This document shows positions 30,001 to 36,000 of a stretch of 64,000 nucleotides of DNA, in pieces. Source of the DNA: Sphaerolaimus hirsutus (lineage: Eukaryota > Nematoda > Chromadorea > Monhysterida > Sphaerolaimidae). Each line of letters starts with the position of its first letter. Within the stretch, counting starts at the first letter, position 1. The stretch lies in NCBI GenBank assembly GCA_964036195.1, contig OZ038455.1:8945855-9009854 (forward strand). The letters run 5' to 3'. Position numbers and translations under genes: made by a program. The notes below the pieces were generated by a model. It did not search any database and was not told the DNA's origin. It saw only the letters and a program-made list of their open reading frames with translations.

Positions 30001-33000
30001 TTAGGGAACTGAATTAGTGGCTCAGGCTGAATTAGTGCCAAGTAGTGATGGAAAAGCGCCAGGAAAAATTGCGCCATGGCGCCATCCAAAAAACTTGTCG
30101 CCGGGAGCCAGAAAGCGCCACAGAAAACGGCACCAGGCGCCAATGGCGCCATGGCGCCATCTGAAAAAATGGCGCCAGGCGCCAAAGGGCGCCAGGAACA
30201 ATGGCGCATGGCGCCAAAATGGCGCCAACAGTAAAATTCACCATTTCAGCATTTACAACATCACAGAAGCATTTAGAGAATGGAAAGTGTAATATCGATT
30301 TTATGATGGTGAACAGCATCAAAAACTCATCATGAATGTCATTTCATCTCGTCATTTCAGATGTAGAACAGTTTAACATAGGGTTTCAGATGTAGGGTTC
30401 AAACAGGATTGACTTTTCGGGACCTGGATCAGAATTGTTTTTTTTTTGTTGAGATTTTGGGATTGGGGATGGGATCGGGATTGACCCTTCAGGATCAGGA
30501 TCGGCATCGGGATTGGCTTTTTGAGATTTTCGGGATCAGGATCGGGATAAGGATTCACCCTTTTGGATTGGTATTGGTATTTTTACGGGATCGGGATTTT
30601 AAGCAAAAAATTGGTTCTCAAGGGATAATCCTTCACAAAATTGTGTAAACACATGTCTAAACAGATGTCAATTGTCAACATTTGGGCACAGAACTCAACA
30701 GAATGGATCCATTGCCTTAGTTCCATTTGTAGGCATTGCACAATGGAGGGGCTGGTGTTGGTATTGATACCAGTGTCTACCATAATTGTACATATACAGA
30801 TATATTTATACTTAAAGTCATGGTAATGGGCACTGCATTTAGTACATTTATAGCATCTCTATGCTCATATAACAGAGATATAAACACTGTGAGGTGGGTA
30901 ACAATGGCAAACCTTCCAGCAAAAAGTATTTAAATTTTTAAGTGTTTTTTCTAAAGTGAAATTTTTAATTTTCAAATCTTTTTTGGCAATTTTTGAATTT
31001 TTTTAGAAAATCATTGAATTTGAAGCTTAAAACACAGTATTTGGACTCTCTTTATGTTTGGAGCCCCTTTTAACCATAATTTCACTGTAAGTGAAGCATG
31101 ACATGACAATTTCACTTAACTTTAACATGACAAATGGTAGAAACACTTATGTGGATCAGTTTGCACCATTTTCGCTGGGTCTGAATGCCTTCCAAAAAAC
31201 GTTTGTGTGACTGCCCCTCGGAAGACCCGCGAGCGATATTTTTGATGGACGGGAGTCTGTATCCGCCGAAGTAGAGGGCCGCAGTTCTAATTGTTTGGGC
31301 GGCTCCATGCATTCCTAAATGGATGTGATTGAGTCCGCCGCTGCCTCCGCGCATGCCATTTCAATGTTTTTTTATGTTTGAATTTTCATTACATGAGATT
31401 TTTTTCAGACCCACCGCGTATCAATTGTCGCTTTATTTAGCACGCTGAACTTAAAACTGCGTTTTGTCACCTTGAATTCCCTGAAAAATTCGAAAACTAT
31501 TTTCAAATTTTTGAATTTTAAAAAATAAATCGATTTTTAAATGTTTTTTCCAGGGGTGAAATGAAAATTTGAAAATTATGAAAAAATTTGAAAATTCAAA
31601 AATATTTTCGAATCTTTTTTTGCCATCGTTAGAGGTGGGGGACTGCGCGCTCGCACACAAGATTTTCGCAAACTGCAAGCGAAAATGCGATAAAAAGTGC
31701 CATTCCTGGCATCTTTTATGTCTGGTCAGGGGCGATGAATTTGTGCAGGATCGGGATCGCGATTGGTGTTTCGGTATCAGGATTGGGATTTTCAAAATTT
31801 CCGGATCGGGATTTCCTTTTTCAGATTTCGGGATCGGGATTGAGCTTTTGGGATTGGGACTAGTGATGGAAAAGCGCCAGAAAAGAGGGCGCCAGGCGCC
31901 AATGGCGCCACAGAAAAAGAACGCCAGGCGTAGTGATGGAAAAGCGCCATGGCGCTGGCGCCTGGCGCTAGCGCCAAAGCAAAAAGCGCCATGGCGCTTT
32001 TGGCGCTTGGCGCTAAAACGCTCTGGCGCCATTGGCGCTTGGCGCCGGGATCTGAGAAAGCGCCATGGCGCTTTTGGCGCTTGGCGCCATTTACTGGTGG
32101 CGCTATTGGCGCCTGGCGCCGGCTTTTTGAATCGCGCCAAAAAAGCGCCAACCATGATTAAAAAATTGTGATAATAAAGTGAAATTCGAAAATCCAGTTG
32201 ATCAATTTTGAGAACAACTTAATAAATATTGAGAAATATAAGGGTGTTAGGGGACATTAATAGTACATAATATTTGGGGACAAATGTATTTACCATATTT
32301 CCTCAAATTATCCCTCCCTTGAATGAATAAAGTAGTTTGTATATGTACCTATATAGGTATGCATATATTTACGTCCAAAGATATCCGGTTTGATCACATA
32401 AATTACCGGTTTTGGGTATGTAAAAGTCTGTTCTATACTATAATTGTTCACGAAAATTTCTGATGTGAGAATAAAGCCCCACCCCCTCGAATAAGTCCCT
32501 CCCTCTAATTAACTCCCTCAAAGTTTGCTGACGAAATAATAAACCCCATGGGGGTATTTCGAGGAAATACGGTAGTTATTCGCCTTCGCCCTTATTCATT
32601 TTAAGCCTCAACTGATAAACGTTGATAACTAAAAGTTTGTTGTAAGAAAACGGGATTTTATGTCTTCTACTACGATGCGGCACAGTTATGAATTCATCAT
32701 ACTATAAACGAATTGCAGAGAAAAATTTGGCGCTGGCGCTATTGGCGCTTGGCGCCATTACCCTCTGGCGCCATTGGCGCTTGGCGCTGGGGTTCAGAAA
32801 AGCGCCATGGCGCTTTTGGCGCTTGGCGCTATTTTGCTCTGGCGCCATTGGCGCTTGGCGCTGGGGGTCCGAAAAGCGCCATGGCGCTTTTGGCGCTTGG
32901 CGCCAAAAGTCTGGCGCTTTTTCCATCACTAGCCAGGCGCCAAGGGCGCCATGGCGTCATTTGAAAATTAGGGCGCCAGACGCCAAGGGCGCCAGGATAA

Positions 33001-36000
33001 ATAAGTGTGTATGATACCCTGCGTGTGCTAAAAATGGTTCTCCAACACTATATTACACACAATCACTTCTTTAATTATGTTCTCTAGGATGTAATCAACA
33101 AAAACGAAACTAGCAACAAAATTTTTGCATAAAATCATATTTACTCACGCGTGAATTTTAATTGCAAAGCATTCACCTCAAATAGATTTTTGCAATGGAT
33201 GTTATTGAAGTGGATAAAAACGAAATTAAAACGATTTGAATCCGTTGATTGACGAGTTTGTAGGTTGCACGGCCCATCATTCCAGCCAAAGTGTCTGGAA
33301 AACCATTGGACGAACGATCTCAATCCACTTGCACCACTGGTATTTTTCCAGCGAATTTCTATTATCCACGGATGCGCTTTTTTCTTTTTTATCGTTTTCG
33401 CAGCGCTCACCTTGAAATCCTGCTGGCGCCATTTTGGCCAAGGGCGCCACGGAAAAAGGGCGCCAAGCGCCAAGGGCGCCTTTCAGAAAGTGGGCGCCAG
33501 GCGCCAAGGGCGCCACAGAAAAAGGGCGCCAAGCGCCAATGGCGCCATGGCGCGGCGCCCTTTGGCGCCCTCAAAAGGCGCCAGCGCCATGGCGCCATTC
33601 CATCACTAATCGGGACCACAAAATCCAAAAAAAATTGGGATTTGGGATCGGGATCGGGATCCCATTTGGACCATACTGAGTACACAAGTGTGTATAGAAC
33701 ATAAAGTTTATATAAGTATGTATACATACCTGTCCCATCATAATGAAACTACTGTATTTCATTGAATTACCCCCCCCTACAATCCTCCCAGCATCTTGGC
33801 GCCATTCAAAACAATGGCGCCGGGCACCAAATTGGCGCCAGCGAAAATGGCGCCACGCGCCAAGGGCGCAATGGCGCCATTCAAAAAAATGGCGCCAGGC
33901 GCTAGATGGCGCCACAGACAAGGGCGCCAAGCGCCAATCGCACCATGGCGCTGGCGCTCTTTGGCGCCATACAAAAACGGCAACGCCATGGCGCCATTCC
34001 ATAACTAGTGCCAAGTACTGTTAAGTTCAATAAGTAGGTTCCAAAAAATTAGTTAAATATTATCTTCAAGTTAAATATTATCAATAAACCTATATCATCA
34101 CATACAGATCACAGAGTCACTGATTTCAAGCGACGGCGCCGGCTGGCCGCGCGTCTTCCAGTTGGCCGCCGGCATCCACCTGTCTGCTCTGCTCTTCTAC
34201 GTTGCCTTCGCCTCTGGCAAACTGCAGCATTGGGCGAAATGAGCTTGAAAAATCATTCTACACCAGTGATCTGTGATGTGGCTACATTTTAGAGAAAGAG
34301 TGCAAAATTGCACTTTCCTCAGGCGGGAATCGAACCTGCACCTCTCGTATAGAACACGACTGCCCTAACCACTAGACTACAGAGGCGGCTGGGCTCCTCA
34401 TTATTAGTGGCTGACATGCTGCGTCGGCAAGGCCCTTAACATTAGTGTAATGTGCTAAAAGTCCAACGGTGTCATTAGCCTAAGGTGGGGTTACAGCTTG
34501 ACGTAAAATTCAAGCGTAAACTGTAATGTACCGAAGAAAAATGTCAAAAAAGCGTTGAAATGGTGTCCGCGGCGGACCCGACCATCCGTTGAGAAATGCA
34601 CCTAGCATACTGACCAGGGGCCAGTTCTGCAAGTGAAAAGAAGAGAGTAAAAATTGGAGAGTAGAGTAAAATCAAAAATGGCAAGCAAAGAGTAGAGTAA
34701 AAATTGGAGAGTAGAGTAAAAATTGAAGAGTACAGTAAAATGACAAATAGCAAGTAAGGAGTAGAGTGAAAAATGGAGAGTAGAGTAAAATGACAAATGG
34801 CAAGTAAAGAGTAGAGTCAAAATTGGAAGTGGAGTAAGTAGAGTAAAGTAAAGACTAATGTAAATAGTGAAGAAACACACTGAAAAATAAAATCCTGAGG
34901 TTATTTTGAAGAAATATGGTACTTTTCGATTTTTCTTCTACTTTTCAATTTTTACTCTATATTTCAATTTTTACCTGACTTTTTATTTACCTATTCAATT
35001 TCTACTTCACTCTTCAATTTTTACTCTACTTTTTACTTTCCTTTTCAATTTTCACTTCACTCTTCAATTTTTACCCTACTTTTCAATTTTTATTCTACTC
35101 TTTACTTGCCATTTGTCATTTTACTCTACTCTCCAATTTTTACTCTCTTCTTTTCACTTGCGGAACTGGCCCCTGGGTGCTCTACTCTTGTTGGGTGATT
35201 GAGCTACTTCTGCTAAAACAGACAACCCTCCATCATCAAAATTGGTCTAGTTGTTGCAAGTTGTTTAACAGAGATCTGTCCGACAAGTCCAGCAGTTGCC
35301 ACTACCAGTTCCAGACCGTGTAAAATGCCCTGTAGAATGTCAAATGTCATGCAAAGTGTCCAAGTCATGGAAAATGCTCTGGAAACTTATTTGTGCAAAA
35401 TTTGCTAAACTTTACCAGATTACAGTGAAAAAAAAGATTTCTTTGAATTACTTACTCAGAGGGTTTATTTTTTCAGAGTAGACACTCAGACGTGGGGGTA
35501 TTTTGAGGGGGAGTGGCTAATTCAAGGGGGATATATGAATTGATATGGCTTTCAAAGAATTACAGCAAGTTTTAGAATTGATCCAACCATTAAAACTAGG
35601 TATATGAATACTGCATTCAAAACTTCAAATTCAACATTTCTCCGTATTTCAAAAAATTTGAAAAATACCTAAAAAATCTAAAAATTGCCCAAAAAGATTT
35701 GAAAATTAAATTTGAAATTTGAAAATTTATTTCGGGAAAATTCGAAAAACTTGAAAATTCATTTCAGAAACAACACTAAAAACTTAAATACTTTTTATGG
35801 GTTTGCCATCGTTAGTGATATGCGACAAGTGTTAGCTTATTTTACTCATTCTATTTATGCACATGCAAATAATTCCGCTTCTAAATATTTCGAGTACTGA
35901 ATTTCCAGAACGCGTAGTTAGAGCTCAGCGTCGATTGGACGTAAAATGATGACGTGAAATGATGTTGTAAAATTAATTACATGAGAACGGACAAAGATAC

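Larger units (their letters stand above)
31861..33608. mobile_element. hAT-type element, second nesting level
   Basis: The ends TAGTGATGGAAAAGCGCC and GGCGCCATTCCATCACTA are flanked by ATTGGGAC and ATCGGGAC, seven of eight positions matching. Without the third-level insert it is about 740 bp and is a paralogue of 18578-19501. Confidence 0.88.
30043..34007. mobile_element. Composite hAT-type element in the intron between SLC17 9a and 10a
   Basis: The ends TAGTGATGGAAAAGCGCC and GGCGCCATTCCATAACTA are flanked by GTGCCAAG (30035-30042, 34008-34015). It is 3965 bp because of nested insertions at 31861-33608 and inside that. Its own interior holds an unrecognised 80-codon frame (31112-31354, minus) and GGGATCGGGATT word arrays. 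Removing it leaves a 140-bp intron, close to the 134 bp of the duplicate intron. Confidence 0.9.

Noticed and set aside
30450..31860. Telomere-like GGGATC/GGGATT words
   Set aside because: The spacing is irregular, the array is interstitial and it is interrupted by transposons; it does not match a known telomere unit.
31451..32155. A 234-codon open frame on the minus strand
   Set aside because: It is a translation of the GGCGCC and GGGATC arrays (endless A-P-R-R-Q repeats) across a transposon junction.
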